Positions 1 through 7,636 are shown, counted from the first letter of the stretch. The stretch is 15,353 nt of DNA from Acidobacteriaceae bacterium (GCA_031296355.1 JARLFX010000096.1:1-15353); one strand, 5' to 3'. Notes: a model not told the origin generated them from the letters alone. Translations and numbers: made by a program.

Positions 1-1665
1 AATGCGCGGCGCGAACTTCGACTTCTCTTCGTTCGCAGACGCAATCACTGCATCCATCTTGTCCAGCAGGAAGAGCCGGCCATGCCGCGCCTGCTCCATC
101 GCCTCGCGCATCAGCTGCGCCGTGATGCCCATGATCTTGATATCCATCTGCATCGCGGTAATGCCCTTGCGCGTTCCGGCCACCTTGAAGTCCATGTCAC
201 CGTAGTGATCTTCTGCGCCCGCAATGTCCGTCAGGATGGCATACTTGTCGCCTTCCTTCACCAGGCCCATGGCCACACCGGCCACAGCGCCCTTGATCGG
301 GATGCCGGCCTGCATCAGCGCCAGGCTGGCGCCGCAGATGGTCGCCATCGAAGACGATCCATTCGACTCCAGGATGTCCGACACAATGCGAATCGTGTAC
401 GGAGACTCGTCCTCGCCCGGCAGCACTGCCTGCATCGCGCGATACGCCAGCGCTCCGTGGCCAATCTCGCGACGGCCTACGCCACTCATGCGGCCCACTT
501 CGCCAACCGAGAACGGCGGGAAGTTGTAGTGCAGCATGAAGCGGCGCTTCTGCTCGCCTTCATAGCTCTCCAGCCGCTGCGAATCGTCCATGGTGCCCAG
601 CGTCGCTGTCACCAGCGCCTGGGTCTCGCCGCGGGTAAACAGTGCGGAACCGTGAACGCGCGGCAGTACGCCCGTCTCGATCGTGATCTTGCGGATCTCG
701 TCGAATGCGCGGTGATCCGGGCGGATGCGGTCGTTCAGCACCTGCTCGCGGAAGATGTTTTCGCGCATCAGCTCGTAGTACTTGCTGAACTTCTTCGCCG
801 CGGCAGCATCGCCCTCGGGTAGATCCTTCTTCAGCTCGTCCTTGATCTCCTTGACCTTGGCATAGCTGTCGAACTTCGGATACTTCTGCGTGTCGAGCGC
901 ATCCTTCAGGCGGTCGCCCACCTTCGCCATCAGCCCATCGTAGTAAGCCTGGTCGAGCTCCGCAGGAGCCACGGCGCGCTTCTTCTTGCCGGCCTTGGCT
1001 ACCAGCTCTTCGATCGCAGCGCAGATCTTCTTGATCTGGTCGTGAGCGAATTCAATAGCGTCCACCACGCGCTCTTCGGCAACTTCCTTTGCGCCAGATT
1101 CCACCATCACAATGCCGTCCTTCGTGCCGACGACCATGATGTTCAGCGTGCCTTCCTTCATCTGCGCATAGCTCGGGTTCACGACGAACTCGTCATTGAC
1201 CAAGCCAATGCGAACCGCGCCCACCGGGCCGGCGAACGGAATATCGCTCAGCGCCAGCGCGCAGCTTGCCCCGTTGATGCCCAGCACGTCCGGATCGTTT
1301 TCCTTGTCAGCCGAATACACAAACGCCACAACCTGCGTCTCGTTGCGGAACGTCTCCGGGAACAACGGGCGGATGGGACGGTCGATCTGACGGCAGGTCA
1401 GGATCTCCTTCTCGCTCGGGCGTCCTTCACGCTTGATGAAGCCACCCGGAATGCGGCCACCGGCATACGTAAACTCGCGGTATTCCACCGTCAGCGGGAA
1501 GAAATCGATTCCCTCTTTCGGGTCCGGCGCGGCTACGGCCGTCGCAAGCACGGCGTTGTCGCCGCTGGTGATAAACACGGAACCGCTCGCCTGCTTGGCG
1601 ATGCGTCCGGTCTCAAAATTAATCTGCTTGCCACCGGCAAGCTCTACTGTCACGTCCTGTTTCAT
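1..1665 (-). CDS. pnp: Polyribonucleotide nucleotidyltransferase (PNPase), 3' end cut by window
   Basis: PNPase is a phosphorolytic 3'-5' exoribonuclease, and a polymerase in reverse, acting in mRNA decay. The 555 codons present cover the N-terminal RNase PH domain (about residues 10-145), the helical linker (about 150-235) and the catalytic second RNase PH domain (about 325-545). The frame is open to base 1, ending ...KFAPRI, which is where the KH domain normally begins, so KH and S1 lie outside the window. The catalytic segment AEDHYGDMDFK places Asp486, Asp492 and Lys494 at the numbering used for the E. coli active site. Other family stretches seen are GRIPGGFIKREGRP, RQIDRPIRPLFP and SDILESNGSSSMATICGAS. 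The ATG at 1665-1663 follows AAGAGGA at a good spacing. It lies 392 bases downstream of rpsO, the usual bacterial order; the spacer holds a strong hairpin and a short frame overlapping the pnp start. Identification is certain; only the 3' end is missing. Confidence 0.98.
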   Translation of the reverse strand, partial: MKQDVTVELAGGKQINFETGRIAKQASGSVFITSGDNAVLATAVAAPDPKEGIDFFPLTVEYREFTYAGGRIPGGFIKREGRPSEKEILTCRQIDRPIRPLFPETFRNETQVVAFVYSADKENDPDVLGINGASCALALSDIPFAGPVGAVRIGLVNDEFVVNPSYAQMKEGTLNIMVVGTKDGIVMVESGAKEVAEERVVDAIEFAHDQIKKICAAIEELVAKAGKKKRAVAPAELDQAYYDGLMAKVGDRLKDALDTQKYPKFDSYAKVKEIKDELKKDLPEGDAAAAKKFSKYYELMRENIFREQVLNDRIRPDHRAFDEIRKITIETGVLPRVHGSALFTRGETQALVTATLGTMDDSQRLESYEGEQKRRFMLHYNFPPFSVGEVGRMSGVGRREIGHGALAYRAMQAVLPGEDESPYTIRIVSDILESNGSSSMATICGASLALMQAGIPIKGAVAGVAMGLVKEGDKYAILTDIAGAEDHYGDMDFKVAGTRKGITAMQMDIKIMGITAQLMREAMEQARHGRLFLLDKMDAVIASANEEKSKFAPRI

Positions 1666-2057
1666 AGTGCGTCCTCTTTTCGTATCGTCGTCATCTGTAT
1701 AGGAACTTGTGGGCCTGCGGTTGCGCAGGCGAGCGTTGCACGGCGCGCGTTCACGCGGTGCATGTCACGCAGCACATCAATGCGCGTGCGTACTCGCTCT
1801 TGGGTTTTCTTGGGGTGGGAGACCATCACCATATGCGCACCGGCGCACATCGCAATAGAAACGATCGCGGCGCCAATCATCGGCCGCACCGCTGCGTGCA
1901 CTGCGGCAAGGCCTGCTGTTCGGCAGGCCTTGCGGGCAGTGAAGTGATCCCGGGATTAGATGCTGTGCTCGTTCGCATCGTGGGAAATAGTCCTCAACTC
2001 GCTGCAGCTGTAACATCTGCTTGCTGCAGATGCCATCGCGCACGGAAACCGGTGATC
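1666..2057 (-). other. rpsO-pnp spacer / long pnp leader
   Basis: This 392-base spacer separates rpsO from pnp. It contains a perfect 11-bp hairpin (1906-1933, listed separately) and the pnp ribosome-binding site. It also has an open minus-strand frame of 79 codons from a GTG at 1901 (or 72 from an ATG at 1880) whose TGA overlaps the pnp ATG. I do not recognise that peptide, and no convincing Shine-Dalgarno precedes its starts, so I do not call it a gene. A second minus-strand frame, 2043-1777, looks non-coding. In E. coli the equivalent spacer carries an attenuating terminator and an RNase III-processed stem used for PNPase autoregulation; an analogous role here is inference. Confidence 0.5.
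1901..1939 (-). promoter_or_regulatory. Long inverted repeat in pnp leader
   Basis: The arms GCAAGGCCTGC (1906-1916) and GCAGGCCTTGC (1923-1933) are perfectly complementary over 11 bp, with a six-base loop. CTGC (1901-1904) and GCAG (1936-1939) extend the stem by 4 bp past one- and two-base bulges. No U-tract follows on the minus strand, so it is not a canonical intrinsic terminator. Its place between rpsO and pnp suggests an RNA processing or decay-blocking structure. Confidence 0.6.
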
Positions 2058-2324
2058 CTACTTGCGGATACCCAGCTTGCCGATAACCTCGCGGTAGCGG
2101 TCAGAGTCAGTTTTCTTCAGGTAATCGAGCAGGCGGCGGCGCTTGCTCACCAGCATCAGCAGGCCGCGGCGGGAGCCATGGTCCTTCTTGTGCGTCTTGA
2201 AGTGCTCGGTCAATTCGCCGATGCGCTCACTCAAAATCGCAATCTGAACCTCAGGGCTGCCGGTGTCAGAATCATGGGTACGGAACTTCGTAATGATGTC
2301 GGTTTTTTTTGCAGGTGCCAGCAC
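2058..2324 (-). CDS. rpsO: 30S ribosomal protein S15
   Basis: S15 is a primary 16S rRNA-binding protein that nucleates the platform of the small subunit. The 88-residue product matches the usual 88-89 residues and shows the hallmark stretch [19 protein letters not shown], then [19 protein letters not shown] and the C-terminal [13 protein letters not shown]. The start is a GTG at 2324-2322: an in-frame TAA lies four codons upstream and no in-frame ATG precedes the conserved part. A GGAG about 12 bases upstream is the likely ribosome-binding site, a rather long spacing. Codons 5-8 contain a run of eight A (2303-2310 as T on the plus strand). It lies upstream of pnp in the same direction, as in many bacteria. 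S15 represses its own translation through its mRNA leader in several bacteria; whether this leader does so cannot be judged by eye. Confidence 0.98.
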   Translation of the reverse strand: MLAPAKKTDIITKFRTHDSDTGSPEVQIAILSERIGELTEHFKTHKKDHGSRRGLLMLVSKRRRLLDYLKKTDSDRYREVIGKLGIRK

Positions 2325-2482
2325 GATCGTGCGTTACTCCAATTCAGTTAATTCTGTTCATTCCACTCAGTAAGTGTCTCTCAAAGAATAGCATGACGGC
2401 CACCGATATGCGCCATTTTCTGAGCGAATCCCCATCCCGGCCCGCTGTGCGATATTGCTCACTCGCCGTAGCCTAGCAGGCT
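2325..2482 (-). promoter_or_regulatory. rpsO leader and probable promoter region
   Basis: These bases lie between the btuB 3' hairpin and the rpsO start. The region is more AT-rich than its neighbours. A TATTCT hexamer on the minus strand (2385-2390) could be a -10 element, giving a leader of roughly 50 bases, but I see no good -35 at the expected distance. No open frame of note is present. Confidence 0.35.
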
Positions 2483-2515
2483 GGCCCCACATCCCTTTTC
2501 GCAGGATGTGGGGCC
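2483..2515 (-). terminator. Hairpin downstream of btuB, no U-tract
   Basis: GGCCCCACATCC (2483-2494) and GGATGTGGGGCC (2504-2515) are perfectly complementary over 12 bp around a nine-base loop. The hairpin lies 20 bases after the btuB TAA, where a terminator is expected, but the minus strand continues AGCCTGCTAGGCT without a run of U. It may be a mRNA 3'-end stabiliser or a non-canonical terminator. Confidence 0.55.
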
Positions 2516-2534
2516 CAATCCAGCGCCACAAGCC

Positions 2535-5084
2535 TTACCTGTTCCCGCCAAGCCGGTACTTCACGCCCGCCCGCACGCTGAACGGCAGCGCCGGAAACCC
2601 GATCGGCCCTATGTGTTGATTGTTCAGGATGTTATCCAGCTGCGCATACACATCCAGCTGCGGCGACATCCGGAACACCAGGCTGCCGTCCACCTTGAAG
2701 TAGCCATAATCCAGGTTCCGGTTCGGCAGCAGCAGCGAGTTGTCACCCGTCAGCGAGCTCCCAAACAGCCCTTCGTTCGCCAGGAACGTCGAGTCGTCGC
2801 TCTGGCCAGACAACGCCCCCGTCAGCCCCAACTCGGTCCGGCCCCCCGTGTACTTCTTATCCGTGTACTGGATGTTGACGAACGCCGTATGCGGCGGCCG
2901 CCGGAACATCCGCCCACCCTTCAGCGGAGACGACGCACCAATTGGGATCGGCACGCCGAACTTGTCCTTCAGATACGGATTGCTCGTCGGCGCCAGCGCG
3001 CTGCTGGCAAACGAATTCTTCACCTTCGTAGCCAGGTAGGTATACCCCACCCGCACGTACAGGTTCGACATCGCCTGCAGGTCCAGCTCCGTCTCAAACC
3101 CCTCTGCGCGATACGCCAGCGTATTCACATATGCTCCGCCCACGTAAGAGCTGTACAGCGCCGTCACCACCGAAGGTGCAAAGTTGAACGGCGCTCCGCC
3201 CAGCGCGCTCGCCGGCACAAACTCCAGTTGATTCGTGTACTCATTGTGGAAGTACGTCAGCTTCATCATCACGGACTGCTTCCAGATGTCCTGGTCCACG
3301 CCGCCCTCATATGATCGCGTCGTCCCCGCACCCACCGGCTTCAGACCATACTTCGCGATGTCGCTCGGCGTCCCGTACTGCTGCACCTGCGTAAAGAGCG
3401 AATCCACCTCAGAGAAGAGATCGGCCTCCTGCACCGCCTTGGAGAAGTTGAACCGCACCTTGGTTCCATGGAACAGCCCCGTCCCCGGCCGCCGCGGATA
3501 CCATGCCAGCCCTGCACGCGGCGTCGGCTTCACGCCAAACACATGGTTCTTCACCACGCCCGTGCCCAGCGAATAGAAGACGCGGTTCTTCACGTCGCCC
3601 ACCATCTGCGCGGAGTACACATAGTTCGTCCGCGCCGCCGGCACATCGGCAATCCCGTACTGCGGATACCGGTACGAGCCGCGTTCGTTCTCAAACTGAA
3701 ACCCGCCAAACGCCGCGAAGTGCTGCCCAAACCGGTAATCCGTCTGGTACTGCAGTTCATCGCGGTTATTGTCCTGGTAGGTGCTGTACGGAAACGTGCT
3801 GCCCTCTTCGCCCATGTAAGCGCGCCCGATGGCCGTATATCCATTGCCCCCGCGGATCGTCATGGTATTGCCCACGTAGTAGAGGTCGTTGTAACCGAAA
3901 AACGTCGCCGTGATCGGATTGCCCGCCTGAGAGAACGAGGTCTGCTGCTCCCGCTTGCGGCTGATTCCATACCGCAGCAGATTGTGCCAGTCGCCCCGCG
4001 AAGTATGCTCCAGCGTCCCTGCCGCATACAGGTCCTGGTCGGCCTGCTTGGCATTGTTCACAATCCCCATAAAATCGTACGACCCCGGCAGCCCGCTCAC
4101 ACTCGCGCCGTAGCGCACCGTGAACCGCGCCTGCATAGCGCCCGTGCCGTAACCCAGGTTCGCCACCGCTGTCGTCGCGTGATACTTGTCGTTCGGCAGC
4201 GCATTCGATGTGTCCAGCCGCGAGCCGCCCACGTAGTAATCCAGCTTGTTGCGCGTCCCACTCAGCGTCAGCTCATTGCGATAGGTATTGAAGTTGCCGC
4301 CGTCGCCGGAATAATTCAACACAGGCGATGCCGTCACCCCGCGCGGCGTCTGGATATTCAACACGCTCCCCGAAGCGTCCGAACCATACAGCACGCTGTC
4401 TGGTCCGCGATACACTTCCACACTCTCGATCCCTGTGCTTGAGACCGTGCCAAAATCAAACGACCCTCCCATATCGCCCGCGGGCACGCCATCGATCAGC
4501 ACCTTGTTCCCCGTCGATGGTCCGCCGCGCACAAACAACGACGTCGCGCCCCCAAGCTGCCCTGTCTGCACCGCATTCACACCCGGCATCATCCGCAGAT
4601 CATCCACAATGCCCACGCGCGTCACCAGGTCATCGCCGTGGATCACGCTCACCGACGAGCTGAGCTGCGCCTGCGGCGTCGGCACACCCGTCGCCGTCAC
4701 CGTGATGTCTTCGTTCACGCTCGCCGGCTTCAGCACCATGTTCTGATTCACCACATCCAGCGGCCCGGAATAAAATTCCGGCGAGACCGCCATCGAAAAT
4801 CCTGTGCCGATAGCCGACACCACAAACCGTCCACGGTCGGCGCTCAACAGCTCATAGCTGCCGTCCGCGCCGCTCTGTGTGGCAGACATGATCTTCCCGT
4901 TCTGCACCAGCGTCACCCGCGCGCCACGCACCGCCGCGCCCAGCCGGTCCGTTACGGTTCCGCGCACCACCGCAGCCTGCGCAGACACGGCAACGCACAC
5001 CGCCAGCAGGCAGATAGAAATTCCAAGTTGTTTAAAAGAGAGAAAAACCGGCAGGCGGCCCTTAAGCCGCAACAATACACGCAT
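2535..5084 (-). CDS. btuB: TonB-dependent outer-membrane receptor, BtuB-like (corrinoid uptake)
   Basis: The 849-residue protein has a signal peptide (about 1-37, ending AVSAQA) and a carboxypeptidase-regulatory-like beta domain (about 38-120, VRGTVTDRLGAAVRGARVTL). A TonB-box-like segment EDITVTATG (125-133) follows, then a plug (about 138-250), then a 22-strand-type barrel to the C-terminus. Plug motifs LFVRGG, VLIDGVP and VEVYRGPDSVLYGSDASG match the BtuB/vitamin B12 branch of the receptor family. The decisive evidence for substrate is upstream: a cobalamin riboswitch ends about 45 bases before the start codon. The role is therefore TonB-driven import of cobalamin or related corrinoids across the outer membrane. 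ATG 5084-5082 follows AGGAG with five spacer bases. No btuCDF, tonB or B12-biosynthesis gene lies in the window. The last residues (VKYRLGGNR) do not end in the aromatic residue common in outer-membrane proteins. Receptor identity is firm; the corrinoid substrate rests on riboswitch plus motifs. Confidence 0.92.
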   Translation of the reverse strand: MRVLLRLKGRLPVFLSFKQLGISICLLAVCVAVSAQAAVVRGTVTDRLGAAVRGARVTLVQNGKIMSATQSGADGSYELLSADRGRFVVSAIGTGFSMAVSPEFYSGPLDVVNQNMVLKPASVNEDITVTATGVPTPQAQLSSSVSVIHGDDLVTRVGIVDDLRMMPGVNAVQTGQLGGATSLFVRGGPSTGNKVLIDGVPAGDMGGSFDFGTVSSTGIESVEVYRGPDSVLYGSDASGSVLNIQTPRGVTASPVLNYSGDGGNFNTYRNELTLSGTRNKLDYYVGGSRLDTSNALPNDKYHATTAVANLGYGTGAMQARFTVRYGASVSGLPGSYDFMGIVNNAKQADQDLYAAGTLEHTSRGDWHNLLRYGISRKREQQTSFSQAGNPITATFFGYNDLYYVGNTMTIRGGNGYTAIGRAYMGEEGSTFPYSTYQDNNRDELQYQTDYRFGQHFAAFGGFQFENERGSYRYPQYGIADVPAARTNYVYSAQMVGDVKNRVFYSLGTGVVKNHVFGVKPTPRAGLAWYPRRPGTGLFHGTKVRFNFSKAVQEADLFSEVDSLFTQVQQYGTPSDIAKYGLKPVGAGTTRSYEGGVDQDIWKQSVMMKLTYFHNEYTNQLEFVPASALGGAPFNFAPSVVTALYSSYVGGAYVNTLAYRAEGFETELDLQAMSNLYVRVGYTYLATKVKNSFASSALAPTSNPYLKDKFGVPIPIGASSPLKGGRMFRRPPHTAFVNIQYTDKKYTGGRTELGLTGALSGQSDDSTFLANEGLFGSSLTGDNSLLLPNRNLDYGYFKVDGSLVFRMSPQLDVYAQLDNILNNQHIGPIGFPALPFSVRAGVKYRLGGNR

Positions 5085-5095
5085 AGTAGCTCCTG

Positions 5096-5113
5096 ATATC
5101 CCCCGCGGGATAT
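5096..5113 (-). promoter_or_regulatory. Hairpin abutting the btuB ribosome-binding site (candidate riboswitch expression platform)
   Basis: On the minus strand ATATCCC and GGGATAT pair over 7 bp around a four-base loop, and AGGAG begins two bases after the stem. It lies between the end of the aptamer and the start codon, so it is well placed to gate ribosome access. No U-tract follows, which favours translational over transcriptional control. Whether the loop pairs with the aptamer is untested. Confidence 0.5.
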
Positions 5114-5127
5114 TGGCTGATGTGGCA

Positions 5128-5363
5128 GCAGAACCGGTCTCCTGACTTACGCGTCACGTCCCTTTCAGGCTCGTGTCGCCCGTCGTGCTTCCCACCGCAC
5201 CTTCCCACGATGCAGGCATCGCAGTGGCTTCGGTGTGTGACGGGCAAAGTCACCTGGCGTCAAATCTTGCGTCGCAGGTGCGCGCTTACAGTTGCGGGGC
5301 AGTGGCGGAATTTCACCGCGCTTCCCTTACTTCTGTTGCGTAACAAGGTTGGTTTCCACACAG
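5128..5363 (-). ncRNA. Cobalamin (B12) riboswitch aptamer
   Basis: Read on the minus strand, the region contains the conserved blocks of the cobalamin riboswitch in order. These are GGGAAGCGCGGTGAAATTCC, then CCACTGCCCCGCAACTGTAA (about 5325-5285), then GAAGCCACTG and GTGGGAAGG in the middle. Last comes the 3' B12 box AGTCAGGAGACC (5147-5136), followed by GGTTC where the consensus has GC. AACC near 5355 and GGTT near 5133 can close the basal P1 stem. The long peripheral region between core and B12 box fits a class-I (adenosylcobalamin-type) aptamer. It sits between the promoter at 5427-5457 and the btuB start, so cobalamin binding should repress receptor synthesis. The exact boundaries are approximate. 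Confidence 0.96.
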
Positions 5364-5426
5364 GCAGCGCTAGTCCGCCCGCAAAATTCCAGCGCATCAA
5401 AACAAATTTGCTGCACCGGAATTCTG

Positions 5427-5457
5427 ATTATAGCTCTCGAATTTTTCCGCCTGTGAA
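5427..5457 (-). promoter_or_regulatory. Sigma-70-type promoter for the riboswitch-btuB transcript
   Basis: On the minus strand a perfect TATAAT (5432-5427) is preceded by TTCACA (5457-5452, five of six bases of TTGACA) with a 19-base spacer. Transcription would start near 5420, about 57 bases before the aptamer, giving a leader of about 336 bases. It lies just after the qor stop codon, so btuB is probably its own transcription unit. Confidence 0.6.
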
Positions 5458-5467
5458 ATTCTCAGCG

Positions 5468-6436
5468 TCACACCGTCAGGATCAGCTTCCCCGTCGTCTT
5501 CCGCCCCTGCAGATCTTCGTGCGCCTGCCGCGCCTCGGCCAGGGGATACATATGCTCCACGCGCAGCTTCAGCTTCTTCTCTGCAATCCATCCCAGCACG
5601 TCGCCCGCGCGCCACTCCAGCTCCGCACGGTCGGCAATGTAGTCCTTCAACGACGGCCGCGTAATAAACAGCGACCCCATCTGCGACAGCTTGATCAGGT
5701 CAAACGGCGGCACCACCCCGCTCGCCCCGCCAAACAGCGCCAGCATCCCGCGTGGCCGCAACGACGCAAGCGATCCATCGAACGTATCCTTGCCTACGCC
5801 GTCATACACCACGTGAACGCCTTTGCCGCCCGTCAGCCTCTTCACTTCCGTCGCAAAGTCCATCTTCGTATATTCGATGACCTCGTCCGCACCCGCCGCC
5901 TGCGATATCTTCGCCTTGCCGTCGCTTGAAACCGTCGTCAGCACCCGCGCGCCCAGCATCTTCGCCATCTGCGTCAGCAGCAACCCCACCCCGCCTGCAC
6001 CCGCATGGATCAGCACATCATCGCCTTTGCCAATCGCATACGTTGAATGCGCAAGGTAGTGGGCCGTCATGCCCTGCAGCATCGCAGCCGCGGCCACCTC
6101 GAAACTCAGGTGCTCCGGTATCGTCACCAGCATCTGCGCCGGAACCACCGCCTTCTCCGCGTACGATCCCTGCACGCCGCACCATGCCACCCGCTGTCCG
6201 GCCTGCACCTTCTCCACGCCGGCGCCCACCTTCAGCACCACGCCCGCGCCTTCCTGCCCCGGCACAAACGGCAACACCGCCGGATACCGCCCTTCGCGGA
6301 AATACACGTCGATAAAGTTCACGCCGGCAGCCTTCACCTGCACCAGCACATCGCCAGAGAACAACACGGGTTCCGCCACTTCGCGCAGCACCAGTTGCTC
6401 CGGCCCACCTGTTTTCAGAATTTGAATTGCTTTCAT
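5468..6436 (-). CDS. qor: NADPH:quinone oxidoreductase (zinc-independent MDR family)
   Basis: This 322-residue enzyme has the length and order of the QOR/zeta-crystallin group of medium-chain dehydrogenase/reductases. An N-terminal GroES-like fold carries AGVNFIDVYFREGRYP (about 38-52) and PFVPGQEGAGVV (56-67). A Rossmann domain follows with the nucleotide-binding loop HAGAGGVG (144-151). No structural zinc cysteine cluster is seen, as expected for QOR. The family reduces quinones or alpha,beta-unsaturated carbonyls with NADPH in the cytosol; the physiological substrate cannot be read from sequence. ATG 6436-6434 follows GAGGA at good spacing. The gene lies 122 bases after the glycosyltransferase stop in the same direction. 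That gap contains GATGCACG...CGTGCATC (about 6460-6481), an inverted repeat that could be a regulatory site. The riboswitch promoter begins directly downstream, so qor and btuB look functionally separate. Confidence 0.93.
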   Translation of the reverse strand: MKAIQILKTGGPEQLVLREVAEPVLFSGDVLVQVKAAGVNFIDVYFREGRYPAVLPFVPGQEGAGVVLKVGAGVEKVQAGQRVAWCGVQGSYAEKAVVPAQMLVTIPEHLSFEVAAAAMLQGMTAHYLAHSTYAIGKGDDVLIHAGAGGVGLLLTQMAKMLGARVLTTVSSDGKAKISQAAGADEVIEYTKMDFATEVKRLTGGKGVHVVYDGVGKDTFDGSLASLRPRGMLALFGGASGVVPPFDLIKLSQMGSLFITRPSLKDYIADRAELEWRAGDVLGWIAEKKLKLRVEHMYPLAEARQAHEDLQGRKTTGKLILTV

Positions 6437-6558
6437 AGCTTCCTCAGCCAGTGTGATGCACGCAAAGCCTCACGTGCATCCTCTGGATGCGCATGCACGT
6501 TTGATCACAACAAATTATTTTGATCTGTTCACAGAATCCATGCCACGTCGCGCAGTCC

Positions 6559-7584
6559 CTAGCCGTTATCGGCCATGGACTCCACCGTGCGCGCGCGGAT
6601 AATGCGGTCCACCGCATATGGCGCGCGATGCGTCGACGAATGATAGTGGCGCACCTGCAGCTCGCCCAGCAGACCGATGCCGACCAGTTGAATCCCGGCC
6701 AGTATCAGCACGCCTGCAATCACCACCAGCGGACTGTGCGCCTCCATCACCGGCTGCCCGGTCATAATCTTCAGCGCCAGCAGCCATGCAGCCAGCGCTG
6801 TTCCGCTCAGCATGCCCAGCACGCCAAAGCCGCCAAAGAGATGCAGCGGCCTCGTCATGTACTTCAGTAGAAACCGGATGGTCATCAGGTCAAACAGCAC
6901 GCGGAACGTCCGCGAAATGCCGTAATGGCTCTTCCCGCCCTCGCGGTCGCCAATCTTGATCGGGATCTCGCAGATGCTCGCCCCATACCAGCTCGCCAGC
7001 GCGGGGATAAACCGGTGCATCTCGCCGTACAGCGGAATGTTCTGGATCACTTCGCGGCGGTATGCCTTGAACGTCGTGCCGAAGTCGTGGATGTCCACCC
7101 CGCTCAACCGCGCCATCAGCCAGTTCGCGCAGCGCGAAGGCAGCACCCGCAGCACGCCATCATGCCGAGCTACCCGCCAGCCGCTCACTACATCGTAGCC
7201 TTCTTCAATCTTTGCCAGAAACTCCGGAATCTCAGCCGGATCGTGCTGCAGGTCCCCATCCATCGCCAGGATGATCTCGCCCTGCGCATGGTCAAATCCC
7301 GCAGCCAGCGCCGATGTCTGGCCAAAGTTCCGCCGCAGCTTGATCACCAGCACCCGGCTGTCCACCGCGGCAATCTCTTCCAGCAGGCGATACGTGCGGT
7401 CGCGCGAGCCGTCATCCACAAACACGGCCTCAAAGCTCTCGCCCACATGCTCCATCACGCCCTTCAGGCGGTCGTAGAGCGCCGTCACGCTCTCTTCTTC
7501 ATTGTGGAACGGCACAACGATCGAATACTTCGGCATATCCCTATCGGACGAAGAATGCCGCAAGAAGTTTCGCGAAAATTCCAT
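6559..7584 (-). CDS. Polyprenyl-phosphate-type GT2 glycosyltransferase (DPM1/GtrB-like)
   Basis: A GT-A catalytic domain (about 20-245) is followed by two membrane helices (about 249-271 and 286-308), the layout of undecaprenyl-phosphate glycosyltransferases such as GtrB and ArnC. Motifs seen are YSIVVPFHNEEES at the N-terminus, VFVDDGSRD (55-62), RRNFGQTSALAAGFDHA, the metal-binding AMDGDLQHDP (107-116, with Asp109 and Asp111) and GGKSHYGISRTF. The family transfers a sugar from a nucleotide sugar to a polyprenyl phosphate at the inner membrane; donor and acceptor cannot be told from sequence. The start is uncertain. The ATG at 7584 has no Shine-Dalgarno but a TAAAAT hexamer ends nine bases before it, which would fit a leaderless mRNA. 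The ATG at 7536 (17th codon, MPKYSIVV) matches the usual family N-terminus but has only AGGG two bases ahead. Confidence 0.9.
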   Translation of the reverse strand: MEFSRNFLRHSSSDRDMPKYSIVVPFHNEEESVTALYDRLKGVMEHVGESFEAVFVDDGSRDRTYRLLEEIAAVDSRVLVIKLRRNFGQTSALAAGFDHAQGEIILAMDGDLQHDPAEIPEFLAKIEEGYDVVSGWRVARHDGVLRVLPSRCANWLMARLSGVDIHDFGTTFKAYRREVIQNIPLYGEMHRFIPALASWYGASICEIPIKIGDREGGKSHYGISRTFRVLFDLMTIRFLLKYMTRPLHLFGGFGVLGMLSGTALAAWLLALKIMTGQPVMEAHSPLVVIAGVLILAGIQLVGIGLLGELQVRHYHSSTHRAPYAVDRIIRARTVESMADNG

Positions 7585-7601
7585 ACTGCTTCGATTTTAG
7601 A

Positions 7602-7636
7602 GCGTTTCTTCCGCTTGCGCGCTCAAAATGAAACGC
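7602..7636. repeat. Inverted repeat upstream of the glycosyltransferase
   Basis: GCGTTTC (7602-7608) and GAAACGC (7630-7636) form a perfect 7-base dyad with 21 bases between. GAGCG/CGCTC inside the same stretch offers an alternative pairing. It lies 18-52 bases upstream of the glycosyltransferase ATG at 7584 and next to the TAAAAT hexamer, so it could be an operator. The rest of the 243-base gap to the divergent gene at 7828 shows nothing I can name. Confidence 0.35.

Noticed and set aside
82..822. 246-codon plus-strand frame, His/Arg/Leu-rich
   Set aside because: Antisense shadow of pnp, whose reading frame is certain.
1777..2043. 88-codon minus-strand frame in the rpsO-pnp spacer
   Set aside because: No ribosome-binding site, Cys/Arg-rich composition and overlap with the hairpin argue against coding.
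2303..2310. Run of eight T as a terminator on the plus strand
   Set aside because: No stem precedes it on the plus strand; it is the complement of Lys codons inside rpsO.
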